Shown here piece by piece: positions 45,950-59,121 of a DNA stretch of 64,000 nt. A model generated the notes under the pieces. It saw only the letters and a program-made list of their open reading frames with translations. It was not told the DNA's origin and did no database searches. Position numbers and translations under genes: made by a program. Origin of the DNA: Austropuccinia psidii. Lineage: Eukaryota; Basidiomycota; Pucciniomycetes; Pucciniales; Sphaerophragmiaceae. Location of the stretch: positions 48,068,196 through 48,132,195 of the forward strand of contig JALGQZ010000003.1 in assembly GCA_023105745.1 (NCBI GenBank), read 5' to 3'. The stretch's first letter is position 1. Each line of letters begins with the position of its first letter.

Positions 45950-47660
45950 GGTGACTGAAAGAGCCTAGCGTACTTGAGCGTGAGGCACAAAAGGACTCGA
46001 GATCTCAAGAGTAAGGACAGAGCGATCGGGAGGCACTAGTGGTCTTCACCTTGACCTATAAAAAACAAAACTCGGAGCCAAGTGACATTATCCGATACTA
46101 CCCCTTTGCGGTTAGTTGAATCGTTTCAAGTTTTGTATGTTGTACTTGATTGGTATAACTCAGACCTGCCCTCACTGTGTAAGGAATCAAGTAAGGTCAC
46201 CAGACTATCTTGCCAGCTCACCTGATTTCTCGACGAGGGAAAATAACCTCTGCTGCGACCAACCATCTGGGGGAAGCATTGTCTAGCTCAGGTCACTCCA
46301 ATCTTCGGCCAACACATTTCAGAGAAGTGAGCACCGAAGTACGCCAGATAATCAAATATCCCAGGCAGCTTTTTTCCAAGCATGCATCCCCGACAAATTG
46401 CGGCGGAGGGAAGTAGTCTGAACCAGGGAAAGACGTAATCATAAACGAACTCGACTCCGCTAATGAGGGTAAGTACACATCCAAAGGGGTGAAACTACCA
46501 GAGTACCGAACGTGATTATGACCTGAGACGGCTTATTAGCACGTTTCAACATCTGGCGAGCTCTTTGGGCAGACGCTTACAGGAGCTAAAACATCTCGGC
46601 TTTTCTTTTTCTCAAAGCAGCCAAGCCCAAGTCCCAGCTGCGAGCTTCGACGAGTCCAGTTTATCGTAACAGTACTGTACTGTACTATCAAACTACAGCA
46701 GTACAAGTGAGGATCGGAGTGGGGGAGCTCAGAAAAGGCTTAAGTACCCTCCGTTTTGATCCCGATGAGCTACTTGTTCGCAGCTTACTTGGGAAAGCAA
46801 GGCACTCGGAGAAATATTTTGGAATGCATGCAACTTGTGCCAATACATCCCCTTGAGAGTACCAGAGCGACGATTATCGTAAGCACGAAATAGTTTATGC
46901 TCCAAACTCCGGGATCACCCAGTACTGTATACTGGGCTATCTTTAGACTCACATGAAGACCACCAGGAATAGGATATACTAGCATGAACGCAATCCTTGC
47001 AGGACATCTGGGACTCATCTACTTTTGCACTCTCAGTGTTTGTTCTGTTTCAGGTTATTATCTTACATACCCATTGCAAATCTCTAGCTTGATTCGGAAT
47101 CACCTAGCTCTCCTAGACCCTTGGAATTGTCTGCAAACTTTACTCTTTGAGTCAGGTTGAGTTGAGGATAGTCTTGCACCAATTCTTCCAAATGGGGCGG
47201 AATGACCGCCAGGATAGTCACAGGTACTACTAATTCAAAACACCGCTGAGACGCGTAATGTGTAGACTACTCGCAGCCATGATGAAAGTACGTGGAAACC
47301 CCACGTCCCTTGTCAAATGAGGGAAGAAGCATAGCCTACTTATCGTATTTTTCTTCCAGAAAGCCATGAAAAATGACAAATTTGCCCAAAGTTCTATTGC
47401 AGTGTCATACCCTAGATGTGTGACTATGTGTCTAGCTTGCCTAGCTCTGAAAATTTGAATGATGGTATTAGTATCTCGCCTGATGAATCCTTTAGTTCTC
47501 TTGGTAGATTCAACATGTTCCTTTCTGCAGTAAGCTTACATATAGTGGACCTGCCCTTGTATTTCACTCAAGGAAACAGCACTTGGTGCTGTTGCCCTGA
47601 AACCAGTCAAAAGTTGATATCAATTAGACCAGTCATTATTTTTTACAATCATAGCTAACA
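45950..47660. other. Higher-GC island upstream of GH47, no recognised gene
   Basis: About 1.7 kb of balanced base composition with frequent CpG, unlike the mobile elements around it. Frames at 46210-46416 (+), 46785-47018 (-) and 47416-47658 (+) are short, do not match families I know and show no clear exon chain. A GTACT-rich stretch is at 46672-46708. The region likely holds the GH47 promoter and could hold a small gene or noncoding RNA that I cannot identify. No tRNA was seen. Confidence 0.5.
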
Positions 47661-47664
47661 GAAT

Positions 47665-47913
47665 TACTTAAAGATTTGTTGGTGAAACTCTTGCTGATAT
47701 CACTTTGATCAAAAGTACTATGAATGTTCTTGTGAGAAGTATAATAAAAATTATGATAAGCACAAATGATGAATTAATTCATATGCAATAATTGTCTACT
47801 AGAATCAATGACAAGAGATTTTTAATAAGGAATTATGATTAATTCTTGAAGAAAAATCACAAAATTTGGATAAAAAGTTTGAGAATTGATGAAAAGTCCT
47901 CACCAATACTCCT
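47665..47913 (-). repeat. Partial duplicate of the LTR-C end
   Basis: The stretch (GAAACTCTTGCTGATATCAC...AATACTCC) is a diverged copy of 47925-48240 (GAAACTGTTGATAATG...AATACTCC), directly adjacent to it. Either the LTR contains a tandem duplication or an older LTR remnant lies beside the element end. The true border with the gene island is therefore uncertain within 250 bases. Confidence 0.55.
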
Positions 47914-49791
47914 TGTAAGATGTGTCTATGAAACTGTTGATAATGTTACTATTGATCAACAGTACTATTACTTTTTTAATGAAACATAATAATAGAAATT
48001 ATTATAACCACAATTAAATAATTAATTCATTGATTATTTCTTTTACTTGTTATACTACTAGTGATTATAACAGTAACCAGTAATTGTCTACAAGAATCAA
48101 TTACAAGTATTTGATAATAAAATTATTTTAATATATAATTATCTTTTGCAAGAATAATTATAAAAATAATTATTACAGAAAACAATTACTAGAGAAAAAC
48201 CTTAAGAATTAAGACAAAACACTCACTAATACTCCAGAGAACTTATTAAAAGATAATAGTAGAGAAATTTGATGGATAATTGTGGATTTAATGGATCAAA
48301 ATAGATTTATAACAAGATTACAACAATATATAGTTGATTTCTATGATTTCACATCTTTATGATTGATTCTGAAAGAATAAAACACTTAAGAAAAGATTTT
48401 ACTAATACATACTTGTTGGTAATAATGGTATAATTGAATAATGTGATGATTTGGAAAAAATGGCAAGAGGAGGCCTCTTTTAAGTCAACAGAAGCTCACA
48501 GAGGCGTGCCATGGAGTAAACTGAAAAGCCAGTGAGTGAGGAAACAATAAACATTTTTGGATTAGTGATTGCATCATCTGTTGTCAAGTAACATTATCAT
48601 AATTACTTAATTGATGTTTTTACATGACTACCAACCCATTTATGGTTAGGTATAAAAGGAGTGACAACTGTAAATCTTCTTTTATTTCAAATTAATCATT
48701 GATTTCTCAAAGGTATCAATGTTATTGGAAATTTCATCACAGAGTGTATTTTCTATGAATTTTTGAAGATTTAGTGTTTCACATGGAATCATCAAAAATG
48801 GATTGCAAGTAAAACCTTTAATTTTACTTATGAAAGTATAATTATTTTTGATTCTCATATGAATTATACTGTTCTTAATTAGTCCTAAAGGTTTCAGGAA
48901 GATTCATTAAAAATTGTATTTCCAATGAATTTTTGAAGTTTTTACATCATTTCTATGTAGAATTCCAAATAATAATATATTGCTGGTTGGTATGAGGTAA
49001 ATCAATGGATACTATTCCAAAAAGAGTTTCAATTACTCTTTTATGGTTTGTCCATGGAAAATAATTAGGAATTGACATGTTTACAGGAGTCTAAGTTGCT
49101 CTTTATCTCCTTGGCACATCAAAATAGCAGCTTATTTGCTATTTTCATGTGATTTAATGAGATTTTAACTTGGTAACCAAGTTCCCAAAGTGTTTCAGTA
49201 TACTAATTGGGCCAAGATCAGCCATGGACCCATAATTTAGAGCTGTCAATGCCTCAGAGGCCTCAGAATTGTGTACCCTGGCTCTCTTTGATGTCTTTTG
49301 TCCCCCTTGACTATTTTCACATCAAAAATAGAGATTCAGGCTTAAAGACTGATATCCACTATGGGTGTACCAAAGGTGTATGTAAGAATACCATAATATT
49401 AAGTGCCACAAACATGCTTACACTATTCTTAGTGTATATGTAACATGGGATTTCTCACATTCCCATTATGTTGGCATGAAACTGACAAAAACAAAATTTT
49501 TCACAATTCTTTTATGTGGTATTGAAGTATTTTCCATATTACAACCTCTTAGAGTTAATATAAGCTTATTCACTCTATGGAGTTGCCCTAGGTGAATATT
49601 TATGTAGAATTCAAATCTGGCCTTAAATCCATGGATTTACTTACTCACAAAAAAGCTATTCATCTTTTCTGAAATAAAAAATAATTAATTTTGAATATAT
49701 GCATGTCTTATGGGTTATGCATAGTTCAAAATGTATCTTTAAAGATATTTGGGGCCTATTCAGGTATGTAGAATATACCTCAAGGCTCACA
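47914..49791 (-). repeat. LTR-C, 3' LTR of retrotransposon C (about 1878 bp)
   Basis: Minus-strand reading begins TGTGAGCCTTGAGGTATATTC directly after a purine tract (GGTGGGAGGGAA, 49792-49803) and ends CATAGACACATCTTACA. Both ends resemble those of LTR-A and LTR-B, but the middle does not match either by eye. The 5' LTR lies outside the window. Confidence 0.8.
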
Positions 49792-49803
49792 TTCCCTCCC
49801 ACC

Positions 49804-50916
49804 AAAAAAAGAAATTGTACTACAATTTTATTAAAGTTATCAAGAAGAAAAAGGCGCCAAAGGGGATTAATGTCCACTGTCCAACCTCTTGACATTACTC
49901 GGATCAAGTAATTTAAAGCACATTTGTAGACATATTCAGGCTTGTGGCTTTCTTTCATGTCTAAATCTTCTTGAGAGCTTATCTGAGTCAGCTATTTCTG
50001 ATTCTTCCAGCCCTTTCATCTTCATATACTGGATTTCTATATCTTACAAGATATTCTCTTTGATTTTTGCCCCTAAGTCTTCTTTATTTGATCACTTTAT
50101 TTATATTTTTGTCTTCACTCTGTTCCAGTGGTGGTACAATCAAAGGAGTTGGGTTCCTTAAAGGAAACAGTTCTTTTTCAGCTGGGTGATAAGGCTTTAT
50201 CAGGCTGACTGGAAAGGTGGGGTGTTTATTTTCTAATTCCCCACTCACTTCCACTGGAACTGCATTGGTTCCATGTAAGGCAACAATAGCAAAAGGTCCT
50301 ACATAAGAATATTTAGGTTTTTTTGGGCCTTTGATATTATTAAAATTCAAGGTTGAAACTAGAACTAGGTCCCCTAATTTGAAGTCTGGTACCTTGTGAC
50401 TCTTGTCCCACTTTTGTTTTACATAGTCAAAAGCATGGCTCCTACTCTGTTTTGCATGAGTTTTCACATTATAAAGCATTATCTTGAAGCTGGAAGCTGT
50501 AGGATTAATGTCAATAAAGTCTTTCCTCAGTGTGTCTGCTGGGAGTCTTGGATTCCATCCTTTTTCTAACATAGCAGGACTTTGGCCTGGAGGAAATGGA
50601 CTGATGTCTTATATGCCAGTTCCAATGCAGGTATCAGAGTGCACCAGTCATAGGTAAAGCCATCTGAGTCTTTGAATTCTAACCCATGAGCACAGAATCT
50701 CCTGATCATTTCTTCTAAAATTTGAGTCATTCTCTCTGCTATTCCATCTGTTTGAGGGTGATATGCTGTTGAGAATGATAATTTAGTCCCAAAGAATCTG
50801 TGAAGATTGGTTCAAAGTGCAGATGTGAAACTGGGATCTCTGTCACTTACAATATTCTTAAATAATCCTGTATGAGAAATAACTCTACTCCATACAAGAA
50901 GAGCTGTATCCATAGC
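49804..50916 (-). pseudogene. Integrase C-terminal part of retrotransposon C
   Basis: Reading down from 50916: the integrase core after the A3 insertion (SDRDPSFTSAL-like segment about 50830, YHPQTDGIAERMTQ-like segment about 50740-50770), then an open frame 50572-50084 (LEKGWNPRLPADTLRKDF...LVLVSTLNFNNIKG...[13 protein letters not shown]), and a chromodomain-like end in other frames down to about 49960. Stops and a shift near 50575 break it. The polypurine tract and LTR-C follow. Confidence 0.82.
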
Positions 50917-52717
50917 TGTAAGCCTTAGAGGTATTTTCATATACCCAAAAGACCACATATGATAAATTAAGATACAAATATAAATAAAATAAGTTTATTT
51001 ATATTATGAAAATGAAAATTCAAATATAAATACAAATTTATACTTCAAAATCAAAATCTAATTATGATTTGAAAATAAAATTACAATAAAATTTAAAATT
51101 ATGAAAATACATTTTTACTAGTAAAAATTAAGTAAAAATGAATTTTTAATAAAAATTATGAAATTAAAATATTTTTGGTAAAATGTTCTATAAAATATAT
51201 TAAAACTTTTTATCCACCAAATAAAAATAAAGAAATTATCACACCATTGGATTACTCATAAAAAATAAACTGAGCTCACCTTTGGATGACATTTCTGTAA
51301 CTCAACTCTAAATAAGTTTAAATCAAGTTTTCAGTATTTTTTGTAAAAAAGTATGAAAATCCTCAAGACCTTAATTTAATTCACACCACATGTGAGGTTA
51401 ACCATAAATTTTTGTTTTAAAATTGAGGTGTTGTGTTTAGTTTAGAAGTTATGAGGAATTGAAGTATTTTCAATTGAAATGTCAAAATGTGCGCTTGTAT
51501 TACATAAGTGAACTTTAATTTCCATATGAGGTATCAATTATTACAGATGTGTAATTAAAAAATGAATTTAATTACATGTGTAAATTATAATTGTATTACA
51601 TGATGAGGAATGGAAGAAAAAATAAATTGGAAAGATTAATTCTGAGGGGGAGCTAGACCCCCAAAATCCTTGCTTACTGGTGTGGAATGTCAAAATACAC
51701 GCAAAAGTTCATTACTTTTGGCCTGGAATTGAGTCACAGGGTGTGTGACTCAATTGATGATGAGGTTTTGATCCCAACCAGGGTAGTTTTAACTGCTGCC
51801 AAGAGGGTAAAACTACCCTTAAGTTAAAACAATGTTAGTAAAAACAGTTTTAACTGGTTTCTACGCCTCTTACACACACTCTGACGTGTTTTGAAGGCTC
51901 TAGACCAGGTATTGCTATAGTAATGGCTGATTTAAGGGTCTAAAATGGCTAAAAATAGCAAAAGATGCCTTAAACCAGTGCTTTTTTGGTCTAAACCAGG
52001 GTTCAATGATGCAATAATTGGATTTTCTGTTGTCAGACTGTTTTTCACGACTACCAAGAGTAAATTCTAATTTTGGAGTAAGAAAATTGATGGCTATAAA
52101 AGAATGTCTTCTTTGCCCCACTTTTCTCTTCATGTTAGAATCTTTTCCTTTTATAATTGGTTTAAACACTGTTAAACCAATCAATAAAAGATTCCAACCA
52201 CCCTTTTTTAAAAATTTTGAACCTTCTCACCACTTGAAAAAATAATTATAATCATTCTTTGTAAACCTTATAATCATTTTTACCCTTGAGCCACCCCAAA
52301 AATGAATTAAAGCATCTTTCATCACTGTTAACTTTGTCACTTTGTTTCCAAATTCACTCTGGTCAGCTTTGGGCATGTTTTCTCTTTTAATATCTCTTTA
52401 AAGACTTCTTTCTTTAATTAATTGCTTGCAGTCCTTTGCTCAATTAATTCCAATTGAAATTGCTCTTGAAGAAATTGCTTTTATAGCCTTAAATATCTCT
52501 TGTAGAGTATTTTTAGATAAATCTTTATTGTTGGTAAAACAATGAATTTTTATTATATTATTGTTTTATACTCATAAAGTTAAAAACAATAAAATTGGCA
52601 TGTTTTCTTATTAAAAATACTATTTCTTACTATTTCTAAATAATTCTACCTTATACAAATTTTGAGGACAGGAAAAGTACTTGATATTTTATAAAACTTT
52701 CATATCTACACCTTACA
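50917..52717 (+). repeat. LTR-A, 5' LTR of A3 (1801 bp)
   Basis: Begins TGTAAGCC, a G-to-A change from TGTGAGCC, and ends CTACACCTTACA. The palindrome is reduced to one half (about 51467). Confidence 0.93.
52095..52102 (+). promoter_or_regulatory. TATA box in 5' LTR of A3
   Basis: TATAAAAG in the conserved LTR-A context; the expected promoter element for A3. Confidence 0.6.
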
Positions 52718-52719
52718 TT

Positions 52720-52727
52720 TGGGGGCC
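52720..52727 (+). promoter_or_regulatory. Primer-binding site of A3
   Basis: TGGGGGCC starts two bases after the LTR end. It begins with TGG, as needed to pair with a tRNA 3' CCA, and the same eight bases at the same spacing occur in element B (38385-38392, minus strand). I cannot name the tRNA without a search. Confidence 0.65.
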
Positions 52728-52944
52728 CAGTCATGAAATTTTACCTGTGACATAATTTTTTACTTTTTTTTAATCTTTTTTCTTATATTGAAAAATTTAA
52801 AAATATATAAAACATACTTATAATTCAAGAAAAATCCTTAAAAATAATTTCTTTTTATAATTTTAAGTGAGGCTTTATTTTTTTATTTCTCTTTTGAAAA
52901 AACTTTTTTTTAGTTAATTCATTGGCTTTTTTCATTAATTTTAG

Positions 52945-53142
52945 TGTCTGAAAACGTGGTAAGATAAAAAAATATTGAAAAAGCCTCCACAGTTACTAGC
53001 ATTATTCCTGCATGCACTGTGATTTCTGACAATAATAGCACTGTTATTATAACTCAGAATAACCAACAAGAGCCAATTTCTTCTGAATTTATCAACTTGG
53101 ATATCAGTAATACTCTTCAGAAAGCTAAAAATTTGGCAAATA
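52945..53142 (+). pseudogene. Candidate upstream exon in A3
   Basis: Same 198-base block as 28166-28363, with the TTTTAG acceptor and GTAAGT donor retained. The start ATG is changed to GTG and stops are present (TAA at about 52966), so it is no longer coding in this copy. Confidence 0.45.
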
Positions 53143-53192
53143 GTAAGTTTTTGACATAAAATTACTATTTTAAACCTTTTTAATCATAAAAA

Positions 53193-56100
53193 ATGCCTTC
53201 AACCAGATCAGGAGCCAGCTATAAGCCCTCAAGCAGCTCCCAAAAAGGTTGTAGACGTGATTATGGCAGAAGCCAATCAGATACAGAAGGACAAGGGTCA
53301 GTAAAAGACTTCCACAAAAATAAATTGTCCAATTCTGAAGCTGATGACACTATTTTACCTTCAAAAAGAGCTGACACCACCACAAGAAGCCTCAGTGGAC
53401 ATTTACAAAGCCAGCCAGAAGGCTTACAACAATGCACTGCAGCACAAAGAGTACCAGATCCTTGCAGATCTGTGGAGAAACTGCATGAGCTCATACCTGA
53501 CTGTGACAAAATTCCTGGGTAATCCCAACACTTGCAAGTTACTCAATGGATGGAAAAGAAGAATATGATGCTTTCTGCAGAAGGATGGGGAAAATTAACC
53601 CTCCACCACCAAAGCAAGTGCCAAGACCAGCCCCAGTGGCCAGCAGCAGCAATTCCAACGTGAAAAGCAGCCAAAAGCTCAAAACAAGGGCAAAGGGAAG
53701 GCACCAGCCCCAAAGCCTTACAGCCAGGGATACAGGATTCCAAAGATTCAGCAGGATGCCATGGAAAATGTATTTCAGATGGCCAGAACTATGATGGAAT
53801 TACAGAAGAAGGAGGAAGCCAGATGAAGATTCCGGAAATGATTTCTTACATATTTGATTCCATCCCAGAGTTGTATGAAGCTATAAATGAAATGAAAAAC
53901 AAGTTTCTGATAAAAATGAAACCATTTGTAACAACATTAAAACAAACAGCTTCAGTCTGTGCCAAATTAATGACACACTTATGTGAATTGAAAAAGTTTT
54001 AAGAACAATTAAAACTTCCAATGATGATAATTCTTTTGGCAACAGAATAAATGAACAATATGCCATTGTTAAAGAGTTAACAGACAAATATTCTAAGTTC
54101 AATATTGATGACATAATTGAAACAAGAATTAAACAAGCCATAACTATTATCAATACAGATAAAAAGAAAGTCCTTGATGACATGTCAAATTCATTTACTG
54201 AAGTAAAGACACATACCATTCCCTTGAAAAAGTGTTTTGATGCTTCCCAAGAAGAAGTAACAAAATTATCAATGAAATTGAATCAAGTCACTGCTAATAA
54301 TACAATACAGACAGAGTTATGGCAAGAACTGACACATAAAGAAGACATGTATAAAATTAAAGTAATAAATTTAATACAAGCCTTCCAAAATGAATACAGG
54401 AATTCCCAAAGGTGTAGCAACAGTAAAATGAATGATATTGAACAAATACTGAACACCTTACCAAGAATTTCTATACCTGTGAATCAAAATGAGGGCACAA
54501 GGATTCAAAATCCACAAGTATTGGATCCTGATAATTCACAGTTAAAAAATGAATTATCCACTTCTTTTCATAACTTGGAACCAACGATGGGCCAAGCACT
54601 TTTGAAAGAAGTACCAAAACTTAAAGAATGGCCTCACTTCAGTGGTGAAGGAGAATATGACCATATAGAATTCATCAGAGGAATTGACATGATTAAAGAA
54701 GACTTTGAATTACCAGACAGATTGATAACAGCAAGATTTAACACCTTGTTTACCAGATCAGCTCACAGATGGTATTTCAGATTCAGACAAGCCCATGGAC
54801 ACCAAAGTTGAACTTGGTAGAAAACCCAAATTATCAAAAAATGGGCCAATGATGCTTAGAGATTTAAAGTGGAGACAGCCTTTGAATCTGCCAAATTTAA
54901 TGCTGATAAAGACAAAACTTTACCATGGTTCTGCCAACAAAAATACAGACTAACAGCATTATACCCTGCTATGTCAGAATTTATAATCCACAGAAAGATT
55001 CTGAGACAATGTGGAGGTGACTTAGAGCATTCTGTCAAAAGCAGGGATACTGAACAATCTTCAGCAGAGGATATTATCAATATATTGGAAGAAGTAACCA
55101 CCAGAACCAAAATTGGTTCTAGTAGGGTGAATCTCAAAACAAGGTTTAATAAACCTTGGAAAGATGCTGTGGACAAAAACCCCAAAGAAAATTATAAAAC
55201 AAATTATAAATCTGCAGATAAAGTCAGAAAGTGCCATATTTTCCAAAGCACCACCCATCTAGCCAATACATGTCCAAAAAGGGGGGAAATCAATGAAATC
55301 AATATTTAAAAGGAACCTGATGTTGAAAAAGATGACATAATGGAAGACAATTCAGATGATAAGTCATAAATATTTTCTGAATCTTCAAAAGATATAGAAA
55401 ATATTATTGCCACTTTTGACATCATGGAATCCTATTCCCACTTGCCACAATTGAGCAATGGTCAACTTGATTTATCAAAAGCTCAAGATGCACAGCTTAT
55501 GAAGACAAAACCAAACAGGGGCAAAGGTTATACAGATGGTAACTCCTGTATATCAGAAGTGGTGATTGAAATTAAGCTCACTAAACCTTTGCTTGACCCA
55601 GGAGCCTTCAGCTCTTGTGTTGGTAAATCTTTTCTTAAAACTTGTGTACCAAATTTTGAAGACCAATTGTTACCAATTGATGGTATAAAATTCAATAGTG
55701 CAATTAATCCAATGAAAGCATTAGGAATTTTTGAGACCAATGTCATATCCCCACACATTAATGGGAATTTAAGAATCACAGTTGAATTTGTTGTTATGGA
55801 AAACTGTTCTAGTACCCATTTTATATTGGGAAATGACTATTTAATCATGTATGGGATAGATTTGCATAACAACAAAGACAGATACTTTGCTATTGGAGAA
55901 AATAAGAGTCAGAAATTTGCCTTTTTACCATTTAAAAGACAAATTACAGTAAATAAAGTATCACCACTCAAATTAGAATTGGAAAAATTCAAATCTGAAC
56001 AGTGAAAGGAGGCTGAAATAAGCCTTCATCTGACTGATAAACAAGAAAATGAAATTTCTTCCCTTTTGTATGACCACAAAAGAGCATTTGCTTCAGACAA

Positions 56101-59096
56101 AGAACCTCTAGCAGCAATTATTGGTCATGAAGTTGACATCATTCTTAATATTGAAAGACCTTATCCCCCACTCTTGAGAAGACCTGCATACCCAGCAAGT
56201 CTCAAGTCAAGAGAGCTCTAGAAACTCATATCAAAGAATTTCTAGACCTTGGTGTAATAAGAAAAGTAGGCCATAATGAAGAAGTAGAAATAACTATACC
56301 AGTCATATTGGCATGGCATAATGGAAAATCCAGAATGGTTGGAGACTCTAGAGCTCTGAACACTTACACTGTTCCAGATAGGTACCCAATACCAAAAATC
56401 CAAATTGCCCTTACTCAAATATCTCAAGAAGTGTATATAACCACTATGGATTCCCTTAAAGGATTCCATCAAAATGTGGTGACACCAAGAGCAAGAAAAT
56501 ATCTGAGAATTATTGTTCATTGTGGGGTTTATGAATATTTAAGAATGCCCTTTGGTATCAAAAATGCACCTTCACACTTCCAAAGAATGATGAATGAAAT
56601 CTTCCCTGAAGAGCTTTCAGAGGGATGGTTAATCATTTACATTGATGACATTATTTTCTGTCCCAAGACTTGGGAAGAGCACATGTACAGATTGTCCAGA
56701 GTTTTGACAAAATCTCAATCAGTGAACATAAAAATCTCTTTGAAGAAATGTCATTTTGGATTTAAAGAACTTGAAGCACTAGGACATGTTTTATCTGGTT
56801 TGTCCCTTGGAATTGACAAAAACAAAGTTTCCTCAGTATTGCTAAAACCCATGCCTCAGAACAGAAAGGAAATTCAGTCATTTTTAGGTTTTGCAGGATA
56901 TTACAGGCAACACATTAAAGATTTTGCATCCATAGCAAGACCACCTTATAAATTGTGTGACAAAGACATAGTAATTGAAATTAGTGGTGACAGAGTCACA
57001 GCTTTTGAGTCTCTAAGAGAAGCCTTGACCACTGCTCCACTCTTACTGATGCCAGACTTTAAGTTGTCATTTAAATTGTATATTGAAGAATCAGGGGATG
57101 GGCTGTGTGCTACACTTCACCAAGTCCAGATCAGAAATTATAAACCTGTAGAAGGACACATATGTTTCATATCCAGGAAAATCAAACCAAATGAAGCCAG
57201 ATATGGAGCAAGTCAAATGGAATTTCTATGCCTTTTCTGGGCCTTGCAAAAATTGAACTACTTCTTAGAGGGATTTGCTTTTGAAGTGATAACAGATTTT
57301 ACAGCTGTCAAATCACTTTTAAACATGAAAACACCTAACAGACATATGCTCAGATCACAAATAGCCATACAACAATACAGGGGCAATATGACTCTTGTTC
57401 ATAAAGATGGGAATGTTCATAAAAATGCAGATGGACTAAGCAGATGGCCATTACCAAATGATATTAATAATCCTGCTTATGTGCCAGAAGAAGCTTCACC
57501 ACAGATCCCAATAGAAGGAATCAGTGTTACAGAATTGAACAGCACCTTCTTTGAAGAAGTAAGAAACATTTAGACTCAAGATAAGAATTGTAGCATCTTA
57601 TTCAAATTACTTAACAAAGACTGCAAATACAACTCTATAATACATGCCTTGGATGAAGTATGGAAGAAATCTTATGATGAAGGCAGATTTCACCTACTGG
57701 ATGGTATAATTTACCACAGAACCAAGCACACATGTTTCATGACAGTTGTGGAAAGGTCATTAATCAATCTTGTACTAAAAGAATGCCATTACAGCCCCTT
57801 TTTGGGACATCTGTATGAAGACAGAACAAGAGAAGAAGTGAAGACCTGCATATGGTGGCCAATGTGGCAGAAAGATGTTTCAGAGTATTGGAAAACCTGT
57901 GACAGATGTCAAAAGGCAAATAAATCCACTGGAAAGAGACTTGGAAATATGATGAAAATCCAAGAACCCAGAAGACCTTGGGAAATTGTCCATATGGATT
58001 GGGTAACTGGCCTACCACCAGGAGGTGACAGAAGTTATAATGCTTGCCTAGTGATTGTAGACAGATTCAGTAAAACTCCAATATTTTTACCATGTCACAA
58101 AGATGATACAGCCATGGATACAGCTCTTCTGATATGGAACAGAGTAGTGTCATGGACTGGCATATATATAAATATCATTAGTGACAGGGATCCCAAATTC
58201 ACTTCAGCACTAAGGACAAATCTTCACCAAATATTTGGCACTAAGCTGTCCTTCTCTACAGCCTACCACCCAAAAACTGTTGGTCTAGCTGAAAGGATGA
58301 TCCAGACCTTAGAGGACATGGTAAGAAGATTTTGTGCATATGGCCTTGAATTCAAATATTGTTATGGATTTACCCATGATTGGTGCACTCTGTTTCCAGT
58401 ACTGGAATTAGCATATAAAACCCCAATCCATGCCAGTACCAATCAAACTCCTGCTATCCTAGAAAAAGGGGTGGAACCCCAAATTACCCCAAGATTCCTT
58501 GTGGAAAGATTTGATTGAAATACATCCCACAGCTGCTAGCTTCAAGGGAATGCTATACAAAGCTAGAAAGCATGCAGTAAGGTGCATGGAAAACTCTTCT
58601 GCATATGCTAAGGACATATGGGATAAATCACATGCAACTGCAGATTTCAAAGTGGGGGATTTAATCCTTGTATCCACCACTAACTTCAATAACATCAAAG
58701 GATGTAAAAAGCTGAAAGACTCCTTTGCAAGACCTTTTGTTATTAAGGCCCTCCATGGGGAAAATGCTGTTCAAGTAGAGTTATCTGAAGAACTTAGCAA
58801 TAAGCATCCTACATTTCCAGTGAGCTTGACAAACCCATATAAATCTAGTGATGCTGAAAATTTCCCTTGAGGAATAAAGTTCCCCAAGTTATACCTCCTA
58901 TTGAGTCATCTGGAAGTAAGAAAATTACCAAAGTTCTTAAAAAAAGAAAGTTGAGAACCAACAAAGTAAGGGAATACCTTGTTAAGTACAGTGACCCAGC
59001 TTGTGAAGATGAACGGTTGCCAGAAAAAGACATACCTGAAGCTACTAACTTTCTCAGAAGATTCAGGCACACTAGAAATAACAATATTACAAAGTA
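53193..59096 (+). pseudogene. gag-pol of A3 including overlapping ORF1, many lesions
   Basis: The MPSTRSGASY frame (53193-53522) stops after a base change at about 53520. The overlapping ORF1 frame is read from 53323 to 53568 and in pieces to 53825. Then come a coiled-coil segment (54182-54400); the capsid-type domain (54620-55030); a knuckle in which the second Cys is Phe (CHIF, about 55232-55243); protease Asp-Pro-Gly-Ala (about 55597); reverse transcriptase with YIDD at about 56639 (56308-57000); RNase H with the first Asp changed (LYIEES); integrase (57649-58518); and chromodomain end (58867-59096). About ten stops or shifts break it. Confidence 0.9.
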
Positions 59097-59121
59097 ATAT
59101 TCTTTTGATAGGGGGAGGGAA

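Noticed and set aside
46785..47018. Minus-strand frame with a hydrophobic segment in the gene island
   Set aside because: No recognisable family, no partner exons or codon pattern; kept only as a note in the island entry.
45950..47660. tRNA or rRNA gene in the island
   Set aside because: No cloverleaf-compatible A and B box pair or rRNA-like sequence seen by eye.
48649..48660. TATAAAAGG on the + strand inside LTR-C as the LTR promoter
   Set aside because: It faces opposite to the element; without transcript data it is more likely chance in AT-rich DNA.
49656..49958. 100-codon minus-strand frame across the end of LTR-C and the C polypurine tract
   Set aside because: It crosses the LTR border and polypurine tract, has no family resemblance, and lies beyond the end of the polyprotein.
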